Assembly: GCF_003367375.1 (NCBI RefSeq)
Contig: NZ_CP031416.1
Span: forward strand, 3,045,501 to 3,109,500
DNA from: Gallaecimonas mangrovi
GTDB taxonomy: Bacteria; Pseudomonadota; Gammaproteobacteria; Enterobacterales; Gallaecimonadaceae
Length of the DNA stretch: 64,000 bases
Direction: 5' to 3'
This document shows positions 1-7,010 of the stretch, in pieces; the first letter of the stretch is position 1, and every line of letters starts with the position of its first letter. Under the pieces are notes generated by a model. The model was not told where the DNA came from. It did not search any database and saw only the letters and a list, made by a program, of their open reading frames with translations. The position numbers and the translations under genes are program-made.

Positions 1-114
1 TCATTTAAGTCACCTTTGCTTAATTTAATAAACAAAGCAACAATGCAAGACTACGAAGAAGGTCTAATAGACTATGTAGAAATTCAGCTTTCAAGAATTG
101 CGAAAGGCACCTAA
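1..114 (+). CDS. C-terminal fragment of an unrecognised cassette ORF
   Basis: An open frame runs from the window edge to a TAA at 112-114, giving the last 37 residues of a protein that ends SRIAKGT. The stop lies inside the start of an attC-type half site (CTAACAA at 111-117), which is how integron cassette ORFs usually end. It is AT-rich like the other cassette genes here and unlike the core genes to the right. The fragment is too short to assign a family. Confidence 0.5.
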   Translation, partial: SFKSPLLNLINKATMQDYEEGLIDYVEIQLSRIAKGT

Positions 115-134
115 CAAACCGCTGTAGTCGGTCG
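111..134 (+). repeat. truncated attC half site (remnant 1)
   Basis: CTAACAAACCGC followed by a short tail resembles the R''/L'' half of a VCR-like attC site and directly follows a cassette stop codon. The other half, ending in GTTRRRY, is missing: position 135 is the first base of the IS3-type inverted repeat. Two other half sites in the window end the same way. Confidence 0.6.
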
Positions 135-188
135 TGGACCTCACCCGGTTTATCGGACACGCATCAATAACTGACAAAGAGGTCATTG

Positions 189-551
189 ATGCCCGCTTAC
201 AAGACCGGAAAACGTACCCAGCAGTACAGCCTTGAGTTCAAGAAGAAGGCCGTGCAGTGGAGCCATGAGCCACACCGCAGCGTCAAGGAAGTGGCCGAGG
301 CGCTGGACATTCACCCCTTCATGTTGTCTCGTTGGCGCAAAGAATCCCGTGAAGGTAAGTACGGCATGGCCAGCAAGACCCCGAAGCCCGAAGGCAAGCT
401 CAAAGAGCAGGATGAAGTGAAACAGCTCAAGAAGCGCATTGCCGAGCTGGAGATGGAGAACGACATCCTAAAAAAGTGGCAACGTTTCCAGGCGGAGGAA
501 CAACGCAGCGGTATCGCTTCATCCAACGCCAGCAAGGGCAAATCCCGGTAA
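189..551 (+). CDS. IS3-family transposase OrfA (helix-turn-helix)
   Basis: This is the DNA-binding half of an IS3-type transposase, about 120 residues. Residues ~14-60 form a helix-turn-helix resembling IS3/IS911 OrfA (VKEVAEALDIHPFMLSRW). Residues ~75-100 form a leucine-zipper-like coiled coil (LKKRIAELEMENDILKK). ATG 189 is preferred over TTG 186 because an AGAGG lies upstream. Near the end of the coiled coil, A6G at 470-476 is a typical -1 slippery heptamer for making the OrfAB fusion. OrfA looks intact, but its OrfB partner is broken. Confidence 0.88.
   Translation: MPAYKTGKRTQQYSLEFKKKAVQWSHEPHRSVKEVAEALDIHPFMLSRWRKESREGKYGMASKTPKPEGKLKEQDEVKQLKKRIAELEMENDILKKWQRFQAEEQRSGIASSNASKGKSR
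470..476 (+). promoter_or_regulatory. programmed -1 frameshift site of the IS3 element
   Basis: AAAAAAG lies in the OrfA frame as CTA AAA AAG, the A AAA AAG heptamer used by many IS3-family elements. Slipping back one base here moves ribosomes from the orfA frame to the orfB frame that starts around 476. Confidence 0.7.
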
Positions 552-1357
552 AAGCGCTGTGTGCCAGGCTGAAGGTCTCGCGCAGTGGCTACTACGACTG
601 GCTCAAGCGCCAACCAAGCCAACGTCAGCAACAAGACGACGCTTTGCTAACGGCTATCCGCCGCCTATTTGAGAAGGCAAAGCAACGCTATGGCAGCCCG
701 AAAATCCATCGTGCCTTGCGCTTGGAGGGTATTCGGGTTGGCGCTAAACGGGTGGCAAGGCTGATGCGTGAAGCGGGGCTAAAAGCCCGTGTGGAGCGGG
801 TTTACCGGCGGATGAACAAGCGCCGTGCAGAACTGAAAGTGCTGCCGAACCATCGCCTGGCTATCCCAAAGCGAGCGGCCCAAACCAGCAGTGGTCCAGT
901 GATGTTACCTACATCCGCTTTGGCCGCCGCCATGTGTTTTTAGCGGTTATCGTGGACCTGTGGTCACGGAAAATCATCGGCTGGGCGCTGCATGAAAAGC
1001 TCAACGCCGAACTGAGCACGGTCGCGCTTTATAAAGCCATCAAGCAGCGTAAGCCCAAGCCAGGATTGATACTGCACACCGACAGGGCATTGAATTCCGG
1101 CGAAAGTGATGCAGAAATGGCTCAATCGATATGGTATTCGCCATAGCATGAACCGCCCAGGGCAATGCACGGATAATGCAGAAGTGGAGTCGTTCTTTAA
1201 GACGCTCAAAGCCGAACTGATACACGACAATCACTTCGGTACGGTGGCGTCACTGCGCCAACAGGTAGGCCATTACATCCAGCATTTTTACAACAAGGTG
1301 CGGCTACACAGTAGCCTCGATTACGTATCACCGATACAGTACGAGCAAGCCGCTTAA
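476..1357 (+). pseudogene. IS3-family transposase OrfB (DDE integrase), frame-broken
   Basis: The rve-type catalytic half of the transposase. Its pieces lie in three successive stretches: RLKVSRSGYYDW to ~885 in one frame; the first Asp (WSSDVTYIR, codon at 901), VIVDLWSRKIIGW and LILHTDR in another to ~1090; then MNRPGQCTDNAEVESFFKTLKAEL back in the first frame to the TAA at 1355-1357. Restoring one base near 885 and two near 1085-1105 rebuilds one continuous IS3 OrfB. All three apparent losses are single G or C bases in G/C runs. Either the gene has decayed or the sequence has homopolymer errors. Confidence 0.85.
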
Positions 1358-1383
1358 TAACAACTGCGTGTCCGTTTTATCGG

Positions 1384-1596
1384 GTGAACATCATCTTTAT
1401 TACAGTAGTTGTTATAACCTGTTTTTGTTTGCTATGCGTATTTGCTTTAGCTTTTTGGGGTAATGGAGCTATTGAAGCAGAAAAAATTCCAGTGATGCAG
1501 CAAAATTTATACAGTATGGCAAGTTTTGGGTGGCAAGCTGGTTTTGGCGCTATTTTAGGTCTTATCGGTGGACAGGTCACAGCAGAAGAAAGTTAA
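1384..1596 (+). CDS. small cassette-encoded membrane protein, 5' end altered by the IS
   Basis: A 70-residue ORF with hydrophobic stretches at residues ~2-26 and ~45-64, so probably a small two-pass membrane protein; I recognise no family. The GTG start at 1384 lies inside the right inverted repeat of the IS3 element, so the original start and ribosome-binding site were probably removed by the insertion. The stop overlaps the start of a complete attC site, which marks it as an integron cassette gene. Expression is doubtful unless the IS end supplies a promoter. Confidence 0.5.
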   Translation: MNIIFITVVVITCFCLLCVFALAFWGNGAIEAEKIPVMQQNLYSMASFGWQAGFGAILGLIGGQVTAEES

Positions 1597-1693
1597 CAAA
1601 CGCTTCATGATGGGACGCAAAAAGCTTGGCTTGCGTCACTTCGTTCCTTAATTTTAGCCAAACTTTTTCGCGCCCCATAAGCGGGCGTTAGGC
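1592..1693 (+). repeat. complete attC site (VCR-like) of an integron cassette
   Basis: The site opens with GTTAACAAACGC and GGGAC (R'' and L'') and closes with GCGCCCC, GCGGGCGTTAGGC (L' and R'), ending in the core GTTAGGC at 1687-1693. Both ends and the length near 100 bp closely follow the Vibrio cholerae repeat pattern. It separates the small membrane-protein cassette from the toxin-like cassette and is the only intact attC I see. Confidence 0.85.
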
Positions 1694-1706
1694 ATACGGA
1701 AAATCC

Positions 1707-2087
1707 GTGACCATGGAAATGAAATTCGATATTACACGATCTTTTGAACAGGATCTTAAGAAACTAGCACCGAAAGAAAAGGATCGAGTTGTAGTTGCAA
1801 TTGATAGATATGCGGCAACATTTGATACTGCGCTTGATGTCTCAACCCAACACGTCTATCGCCCTCATAAATTGAATATGCCAGATGGATTGGATTCAAG
1901 CCTTTATGTTCTTCGAGTTTCACCTCAAATACGAGTGATTCTAACAATTGAGGAAGACCCTCTTTTTGATCAAAAAATCGTCACGCTGTTTCGAGTTGTG
2001 AAGCATGATGATATGGAGCGCGCGTTTAAGTCTATCGCTGAATCACTTTATCAGCAGCTACGATCCGGGGAGAGCGATAATGGCTGA
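1707..2087 (+). CDS. RelE/ParE-like toxin of a gene cassette
   Basis: A 126-residue protein with the RelE/ParE layout: an N-terminal helical hairpin (SFEQDLKKLAPKEKDRV, residues ~11-30) and a C-terminal sheet containing SLYVLRVSPQIRVILTIEED and the strand IVTLFRVVKHDD. Proteins of this fold are usually mRNA interferases or gyrase poisons of type II toxin-antitoxin pairs, which are common in sedentary integrons. GTG 1707 is spaced well from a GGA; ATG 1713 and 1719 are alternatives. It overlaps the next gene by 8 nt, so the two are probably co-translated. Toxin activity is inferred from fold-like sequence only. Confidence 0.65.
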   Translation: MTMEMKFDITRSFEQDLKKLAPKEKDRVVVAIDRYAATFDTALDVSTQHVYRPHKLNMPDGLDSSLYVLRVSPQIRVILTIEEDPLFDQKIVTLFRVVKHDDMERAFKSIAESLYQQLRSGESDNG

Positions 2088-2418
2088 AATCAAGTCTATC
2101 CTGGATAAATTTGGAGTAATCTTCGATGCACAAAAAAACCTTCCAGATGAAAAACATCGTCTCAAGTTTTTAGAGGCTCTGGCCGAGTTAGAAAACAATG
2201 AATGCCACAAAAAAAGGGAGTTTCCAGTTACTCGGCTACATAAGGTTACTGGAGTTAAGCAAGCTGTTTATAGGGCCGATGTGGATAAAATTTCAGGCTG
2301 GAGAGTTCATGTGCAATATTCTAGCGATGGCGTTCTTCACCTCAAAGATTTAATCTCTGGCTCAAAACACGATAATGTCGTAGAAGTAATAAAATCGAAA
2401 AGGGGTAGGTATAAGTAA
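2080..2418 (+). CDS. unknown protein coupled to the RelE-like gene (possible antitoxin)
   Basis: A 112-residue protein whose ATG at 2080 lies inside the end of the upstream RelE-like gene (overlap ATGGCTGA), giving a toxin-first order as in HigBA. It shows no helix-turn-helix or ribbon-helix-helix typical of antitoxins. Residues ~55-112 (VYRADVDKISGWRVHVQYSS, then VVEVIKSKRGRYK) look like mixed beta strands with a basic tail. A truncated attC follows its stop, so both genes form one cassette. It may be a new antitoxin type, or both proteins may do something else. Confidence 0.6.
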   Translation: MAEIKSILDKFGVIFDAQKNLPDEKHRLKFLEALAELENNECHKKREFPVTRLHKVTGVKQAVYRADVDKISGWRVHVQYSSDGVLHLKDLISGSKHDNVVEVIKSKRGRYK

Positions 2419-2420
2419 AT

Positions 2421-2447
2421 GCCTAACAATCAGAAATTAAAAGGGAC
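2421..2447 (+). repeat. truncated attC half site (remnant 2)
   Basis: GCCTAACAATC...GGGAC directly after the stop of the toxin-pair cassette is the first half of an attC (R'' then L'' GGGAC). The second half is absent; an IS3-type end begins at 2448. Confidence 0.65.
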
Positions 2448-2472
2448 TGGACTTCACCCGCTTTAATAGACA
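2448..2472 (+). mobile_element. solo IS3-type left end, interrupted by the IS1111 element
   Basis: TGGACTTCACCCGCTTTA at 2448 matches the left inverted repeat at 135 (TGGACCTCACCCGGTTTA) and is nearly identical to the copy at 6985. No transposase of that element follows. The similarity to the 6985 copy fades at ~2466-2472, where the IS110/IS1111 element starts. Confidence 0.6.
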
Positions 2473-2487
2473 TATATGGACGCCCCG

Positions 2488-2723
2488 TATTTTGCAACTG
2501 TCGATGAAAAGCGGTTTGCGGACATATATCCGGCGTCGTTGTAGCGCCAAAGGTTGGCACTGCGCCTTAATGTGTTCCGAATTCCGCCGCCTTTACACCC
2601 ACTCGGCCTCTAAGGCACTGGTCCTTTATCAGGCTCTGGCGAAACCGGTTAACCGTTTATCATCAGGTGTTGCAAACTCAACGGGTGAGGGTCTTGCAAT
2701 GCTCTTTGTTGTGCCGTCTTCCC
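2488..2723 (-). ncRNA. candidate bridge/seek RNA region of the IS1111-group element
   Basis: IS110-family transposases use an element-encoded guide RNA, and in the IS1111 group it is reported to come from the long non-coding segment after the transposase gene. This 236-bp stretch is that segment. I cannot define the RNA ends or the guide loops. CTTTATCAGG on the plus strand at 2624-2633 resembles the target-like CTTTATCGG of the IS3 end, but such a short match may be chance. Confidence 0.35.
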
Positions 2724-3755
2724 TTATGCTGCCAGGTTGCTTTTACCGGCAATAAAAGGGGTTTCATCACGCAGCACTTTCCAGCCTATTCGGGCCAGTT
2801 TGTTGGCCAGGGCGACCACCGCCTTGTGTTTGCCGCGGCGCTCAATTAACCCGCGCAGCCAGTGGCCCAGGGCATCATGGCGCCGCTGAGCAAAGCGTAA
2901 AACAGCGCGAGCACCGTGAATAAGCAGCGTGCGCAGTTCGCGGCCGCCATTTTTAGTGATACCCATCAGCACCGACTTACCGCCTGAGCTGTGTTGGCGT
3001 GGTACCAGGCCATTCCAGGCCGCAAATTGGCGGCCATTGGCAAATTGCTCGCCGCGCCCGACTTCGCTCACCAGAGCGGCGGCGATAATAGGGCCAAACC
3101 CCGGTACCGTGAGCAGGGCTTGGTAGGCCGGTAAGGCCTTACAGAGCTCACGGAGTTGCTGTTCAAGTGCCGTTATCTTGCTATCAAGGGCCCGTAATTC
3201 ACTCAGGCAGCTGCGCAGTAACGTGCGAAGCACAGGGGACAGCGCATTGTCGGCGTTATCCAAGGCCTCCGGTAGTTCGAGGCGCAATTTGGCCAGGCTC
3301 AAGCTAAATGTCACACCGTATTCAGCGGCTAAGCCGCGGAGCTGGTTAGCCGTTGCAGTGCGTTGTGTCACATACCGTTGCCGCACTGAGCGCAGGGCTT
3401 TGATGTCTTGTTGGGTGACGGTTTTGACCGGCACACAATGCAAGTTGGGGCGTAGCGCGGCTTCGCAAATCGCCAGGGCATCCGTGGCATCATTTTTCTG
3501 AGACCGGCAGAAGACCTTGACGTGCTGGGCGGGAATAAGCCGCACCGTAAACCCCAGCTCGGTGATAAGCCTGCCCCAATAATGGGCGGTGGCACAGGCC
3601 TCCATCGCGATGAGGGTATCAGGGGGTAGCTGCCTGATAAGATCTAACAGCAAAGCGCGTTTGACCGGGCGGTTGTATAGGACTTTTGCTTTATCAAGCA
3701 CGCAAAGTTGAAAGGTTGTTTTGGCTAAATCGATACCAGCGATCGTAGTATTCAT
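2724..3755 (-). CDS. IS110-family (IS1111 group) DEDD transposase
   Basis: A 343-residue recombinase. The N-terminal RuvC-like DEDD domain shows Asp9 (GIDLAK), Glu52 (AMEACA) and Asp89/Asp92 (KNDATDALAI). The C-terminal Tnp20 domain contains LLTVPGFGPIIAAAL at ~210-230 and GLVPRQHSSGGK, whose Ser is the likely nucleophile. Both domains look intact and the length is normal for IS1111-group enzymes, so the element may still be active. It starts at ATG 3755. These enzymes act with an element-encoded RNA and make no target duplications, in line with the junctions here. Confidence 0.93.
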   Translation of the reverse strand: MNTTIAGIDLAKTTFQLCVLDKAKVLYNRPVKRALLLDLIRQLPPDTLIAMEACATAHYWGRLITELGFTVRLIPAQHVKVFCRSQKNDATDALAICEAALRPNLHCVPVKTVTQQDIKALRSVRQRYVTQRTATANQLRGLAAEYGVTFSLSLAKLRLELPEALDNADNALSPVLRTLLRSCLSELRALDSKITALEQQLRELCKALPAYQALLTVPGFGPIIAAALVSEVGRGEQFANGRQFAAWNGLVPRQHSSGGKSVLMGITKNGGRELRTLLIHGARAVLRFAQRRHDALGHWLRGLIERRGKHKAVVALANKLARIGWKVLRDETPFIAGKSNLAA

Positions 3756-3835
3756 GATGGACGCTCCTTCAGATGAGTGGCTTACATCCTCATTGTGGCG
3801 CTTTGACGCCGAACGGAGGGGCGTCCATCACATCA

Positions 3836-3844
3836 CCCACAAAC
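3836..3844 (+). repeat. left 9-bp target-site duplication of the IS5-type element
   Basis: CCCACAAAC lies directly before the left inverted repeat and is repeated exactly at 4896-4904. Confidence 0.9.
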
Positions 3845-4895
3845 GGCGTTGTTTCCTAAATCCAACAAGGAACCGCAAGCCCCTAAAGGGCTGGCTGCCC
3901 TTAGCTGACCGCCTGGCGAACCGGCATGCCTAAGGTCAGCATTTTGTTCATCACCTTCACCCCAGCCAGGGCTTCGGCAACCTGGCCGTTGTAACTGCGA
4001 AGGCTGAGCTTTGGGCTGATGAGCTGCTTGTATCGCGACATCGCCGTTTCCGCTTTTGACCGTTGGTGATAACCGCTTTCCCTTTTCCACTCCGCCAGTT
4101 GCCCGGCTTTCAGTGCCGCTACCGCGTCGTTTCGTGGATGCCCTGGTTCCCAATACCCCGCCGTTTTGCGCGGCGGTATGGTTGGCTTAGCGCCCTTCTT
4201 TTGCAGAAGCTGGTGGCAGGCTTTGCTGTCGTAAGCCCCATCGGCGCTTACCTGGTGGAGTCGGCGGCGCAGCGGGTTTAACAGGCTAGGCAATACCTCG
4301 CTGTCGCCCACGCTTTCCAAGCTCACTTGCGCACCAATCGCTTCATGGGTTTGGGCGTCCACCGCCAGGTGCAGCTTGCGCCACACCCGCCGCTGCTCCT
4401 GGCCGTATTTACGTTGTTTCCATTCGCCTTCGCCAAAAACCTTAAGGCCAGTGGCATCGATAACCAAGTGGGCCACAGCCCCTTTGCTTGGCAGACGGTA
4501 GTGGATGTTGACCGTCTTGGCGCGCTTGCTGATGCAGCTGTAACTGGGAGAGGTCAGCGGCAGTTTCATCAACTGAAACAAGGAATTGATAAAGCCTTCC
4601 AAGGCCCGCAAGGGCAGTTTGAACAGCGCCTTGAGCATCAAGGCGGTTTCGATGGCGGTGTCGCTGTACTCAAAGCCCCGACCCCGCTTGCCGTGGTGTT
4701 GTGGGCAATACCAGGTAGCGATGGCGGTCTTATCCATCCAAAAGTGCAGTGAAGCCCAGTTGATCAAAGCGCGGTTGTACTCAGCCCAGTTACGGATTGG
4801 ATGTTTGGCCTGGCCCATCGGTTGTTCCCCTGCGATACGTCGGGGAGCGGATCACGGTCAAACAGAATGGTTCAGTGGATTTGGGAAACAACGCC
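3845..4895 (-). mobile_element. IS5-family (IS903-type) insertion sequence
   Basis: Terminal repeats GGCGTTGTTTCC at 3845 and its inverted partner ending at 4895 agree over about 20 bp with one mismatch (GGCGTTGTTTCCyAAATCCA). Perfect 9-bp duplications (CCCACAAAC) flank it, the size typical of the IS903 group. The element encloses one intact transposase. Intact ends and duplications point to a fairly recent insertion into the first copy of the long repeat. Confidence 0.93.
3901..4818 (-). CDS. IS5-family DDE transposase
   Basis: A 305-residue transposase with the IS5/IS903 catalytic layout: first Asp in HLVIDATGLKVFGEGEW (~residue 121), second Asp in VSADGAYDSKA (~195), and Glu in the YhqR-like block RSKAETAMSRYK (~260). 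The N-terminal half holds the usual NRALINWASLHFWMD segment. It starts at ATG 4818 inside an intact element, so it is probably functional. It moves its own element and is unrelated to the neighbouring genes. Confidence 0.93.
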   Translation of the reverse strand: MGQAKHPIRNWAEYNRALINWASLHFWMDKTAIATWYCPQHHGKRGRGFEYSDTAIETALMLKALFKLPLRALEGFINSLFQLMKLPLTSPSYSCISKRAKTVNIHYRLPSKGAVAHLVIDATGLKVFGEGEWKQRKYGQEQRRVWRKLHLAVDAQTHEAIGAQVSLESVGDSEVLPSLLNPLRRRLHQVSADGAYDSKACHQLLQKKGAKPTIPPRKTAGYWEPGHPRNDAVAALKAGQLAEWKRESGYHQRSKAETAMSRYKQLISPKLSLRSYNGQVAEALAGVKVMNKMLTLGMPVRQAVS

Positions 4896-4904
4896 CCCAC
4901 AAAC
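4896..4904 (+). repeat. right 9-bp target-site duplication of the IS5-type element
   Basis: CCCACAAAC lies immediately after the right inverted repeat and matches 3836-3844 exactly. Confidence 0.9.
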
Positions 4905-5270
4905 TCTACATCTAGATAATTTACCCTAACGAAGCCAACGCTATTGGGCCCCTTTAAGTGGAGCGCCGAACTGGCGGGAGTGGGAGCTGACTTGAGGCAT
5001 GGATGCCGAAAGAGCGGAAGACGCGCCGGGAGCGCGTGTGGAGCGGTCAGTGGCAAACGACCAGAAGGTCGGACAGCGCGTAACACCGGGTGGCCTTCTT
5101 TGATTACTTTCTTGTCCAAGCAAGAAAGTAACTCGCCCGCCGGGCGAGTCCCGGCTTTATAAAGCAGCTTGAAAACAGTATGACTCACGTCACCAATGCC
5201 TCCCAAAAAAGAAAAAGCCCTCAATGGGCTTTTTCTTTTTCTGCGAGTTCTCACTCAGCCCTTTTCGCAA
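4896..5270 (+). repeat. long structured direct repeat, copy 1
   Basis: Nearly the same sequence recurs at 7010-7395. It contains several perfect hairpins: GGCAT/ATGCC near 4998-5009, CGCGC/GCGCG near 5026-5040 and an 11-bp stem TTACTTTCTTG/CAAGAAAGTAA near 5104-5131. It ends in an intrinsic terminator (AAAAAGCCC/GGGCTTTTT, 5205-5240). The last ~25 bp (CTCACTCAGCCCTTTTCGC) resemble the 3' end of msrA that follows copy 2. No convincing ORF is present, although stop-free frames cross it. Confidence 0.8.
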
Positions 5271-6213
5271 ACCTCCTTCCACATCACGCCTAAGCTCACC
5301 CATCACTAAACCCATCCTAGTGCGCCCCTCCTTAACCACTAACGTGCAGCAGATCACAAAACAGCATTATCATTCGTAAGCAAACCCTAAATGCCTTGTC
5401 TACTCTAAAAAAGATTTAACGATTTATTTACAAACCAATGGAGTGGTTTGGTTACAGTGCCAAGATGCCCGGTAAGGAGCCGCAAGTCTCAAAAGGCGGC
5501 CTTTCAATAGCAGTCTTGGTGCCCAAGGATGGGACATTGAGAACCACACTCAAGGGCGGTAGCGTAATTTACGGCCCACCCAAAAACACCTATAACCAAT
5601 TGATAATTAATAAATTAGTTAACTTTTCATTTCAACCAATTGCTCCTTTATACGCCGATTCGCGCACCGGCAGGCGCTCTACTTTTGTTTACTCGGACCA
5701 TCCATGGTCCTCGCCCTAGCGGGCTATCGTCGCAAGCGCCGATATTCAAATTTACTCCTGGCAAATTTGTCGCAATGTCCTTATGGGTATCTTTGATTGA
5801 ATCCAGTGTGGCTAGCCTTCCGTGGAGGTTCATTCCGGCTCGCACGCCCTGCACTCGCGCTCAGCAGCATCAAAGCAGCGCTTTGATGCGCAACCTCGCC
5901 CCGGCGTGGTAAGGCGCTGCACTTAACGGGCAATAAGAACAGTGTTAGCGGCAGACATTACTTTACGCGTTTTATCCAATGTGATGATAACGAGCATATA
6001 GCTCGCATAAAAATGAGACCGCTCAGTTTTACCGAGCCAAAGAAACTCTATGAGTAGACAATCAACATGAATATCAGTTTGTTAGCGAAATAAATAACAA
6101 CTGTTCTGATGAGTTAAAGCGAGCGAGCTCGCTAATAAAACTGTTAGTAAGATAATCCACCTCTTCAGGAAGTTTGTAGTCTGCGGAACAAAAAATCAAA
6201 ATGGAGTTTTAAA
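5271..6213. other. gene-free accessory stretch between repeat copy 1 and the exported-protein cassette
   Basis: About 940 bp without a gene I can support. A 93-codon frame at 5438-5719 has no recognisable domain, ribosome site or family and may be chance. Small inverted repeats occur at ~5433-5453 (CAAACCA/TGGTTTG), ~5993-6007 (CGAGC/GCTCG) and ~6121-6132 (AGCGAGCTCGCT). The last 100 bp become AT-rich like the cassette gene that follows and probably carry its promoter. Confidence 0.5.
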
Positions 6214-6954
6214 ATGAAAAAGTTAATATTAATAATTGTAGTAACCTTAATTTCTTATAGTTCTCAAGCGGCAGAGCTGATCAAAGATAAGTCCTATAGA
6301 GCAAGAACAAACTTAGTAGTATCAGATGGAAAAAATAATGGGTTAAAGGTAGGAGCTCAATCCAAATTTGTTATTCTTGATAATGATGACAAAGATAAAT
6401 ACGCTATAAAATTTATGAATATTTATCAATACGGTGAAATATTACCTCCCCAAAAGAGAACACTTAAAGTAACCACTGAATATAAGAATTCAGATGTTAT
6501 TAAAGGTGATATTTATTATCTAAGTAAAGATGAAGTAAATGGTGTTCCTGTCGAAAATAGAGTCCAACAAAGCTTTGGTGGACTTGTTAGTGGGCCATTA
6601 ATTGTGCCTTTTAAATATCGATTAGATGATAAAAGCATTGGAGGTGATGCTACTGTAGGGTATTACGCTGGCTGGGGTATTGAAACCAACTTTTTTAATT
6701 TAAGTGACACTTATGTAACTTTTACGCCATTTCTATCTGCCGGATTAACTCAAGTTTCGGTTTTATCAGAGGCTGAAGATGGAACTACTAAAACAGATTC
6801 AAAATCAGGATTTTCATGGGCTACTGGAATTTTGATAAAAAACTGGGATAGCGTAAATATAGGTATTGTTTATGGCCAAGATAGAATTGGAGATCAAGAC
6901 TGGCAACATGAAGGTGAAGGTTGGTTTAGTATTTCTATCGGCTGGGAAATGTAA
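6214..6954 (+). CDS. AT-rich exported protein, probable outer-membrane barrel, cassette-borne
   Basis: A 246-residue protein with a clear signal peptide (MKKLILIIVVTLISYSSQAA, cleavage near residue 20). Residues ~125-246 alternate polar and hydrophobic residues in repeated strands (GYYAGWGIETNFF, VYVTFTPFLSAGL-type, WFSISIGWEM), as in small beta-barrels. A GGAG-like site (ATGGAGTTTTAAAATG) precedes the ATG. Base composition is far more AT-rich than the core genes, and the gene is followed by an attC half site, so it is probably a mobile cassette. I recognise no family; a surface or envelope role is inference. Confidence 0.7.
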   Translation: MKKLILIIVVTLISYSSQAAELIKDKSYRARTNLVVSDGKNNGLKVGAQSKFVILDNDDKDKYAIKFMNIYQYGEILPPQKRTLKVTTEYKNSDVIKGDIYYLSKDEVNGVPVENRVQQSFGGLVSGPLIVPFKYRLDDKSIGGDATVGYYAGWGIETNFFNLSDTYVTFTPFLSAGLTQVSVLSEAEDGTTKTDSKSGFSWATGILIKNWDSVNIGIVYGQDRIGDQDWQHEGEGWFSISIGWEM

Positions 6955-6959
6955 ATCTT

Positions 6960-6984
6960 GCTAACAATCCAATCAACAAGGACT
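6960..6984 (+). repeat. truncated attC half site (remnant 3)
   Basis: GCTAACAATCC...AAGGACT after the exported-protein gene matches the R''/L'' half of an attC and resembles remnant 2. The IS3-type end starts at 6985 where the other half of the site should be. Confidence 0.6.
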
Positions 6985-7010
6985 TGGACTTCACCCGCTT
7001 TATCGGACAC
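6985..7010 (+). mobile_element. solo IS3-type left end
   Basis: TGGACTTCACCCGCTTTATC followed by GGACAC matches the left repeat at 135-160 with only three or so differences. No transposase follows; the sequence passes directly into repeat copy 2. Confidence 0.6.

Larger units (their letters stand above)
135..1393 (+). mobile_element. IS3-family insertion sequence, probably inactive
   Basis: The left end TGGACCTCACCC at 135 and the right end, reverse complement TGATGTTCACCC, ending at 1393, are related terminal inverted repeats; the similarity continues inward through the shared CGGACACGCA. Between them lie orfA and a frame-broken orfB in the IS3 layout. The left end interrupts an attC half site, while the right end runs straight into a cassette ORF. 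The flanks show no matching 3-4 bp direct repeat, so one side was probably deleted or rearranged after insertion. Confidence 0.85.
2476..3828 (-). mobile_element. IS110-family, IS1111-group insertion sequence
   Basis: The transposase at 2724-3755 is flanked by perfect 11-bp inverted repeats, ATGGACGCCCC at 2476-2486 and its complement at 3818-3828. IS1111-group repeats are subterminal, so the true ends lie a few bases further out. Compared with the uninterrupted second copy (6985-7030), the element lies inside the solo IS3 end and the repeat that follows. About 235 bp is non-coding on the transposase 3' side and about 60 bp on the 5' side. Confidence 0.85.

Noticed and set aside
5438..5719. 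A 93-codon open frame in the gene-free accessory stretch
   Set aside because: No ribosome site, domain or family resemblance, and composition is mixed along its length; it reads like chance.
6094..6150. Possible short attC (TAACAA ... CTGTTAGTA)
   Set aside because: Only five bases pair between the outer ends, the core does not fit GTTRRRY, and no cassette gene ends there.
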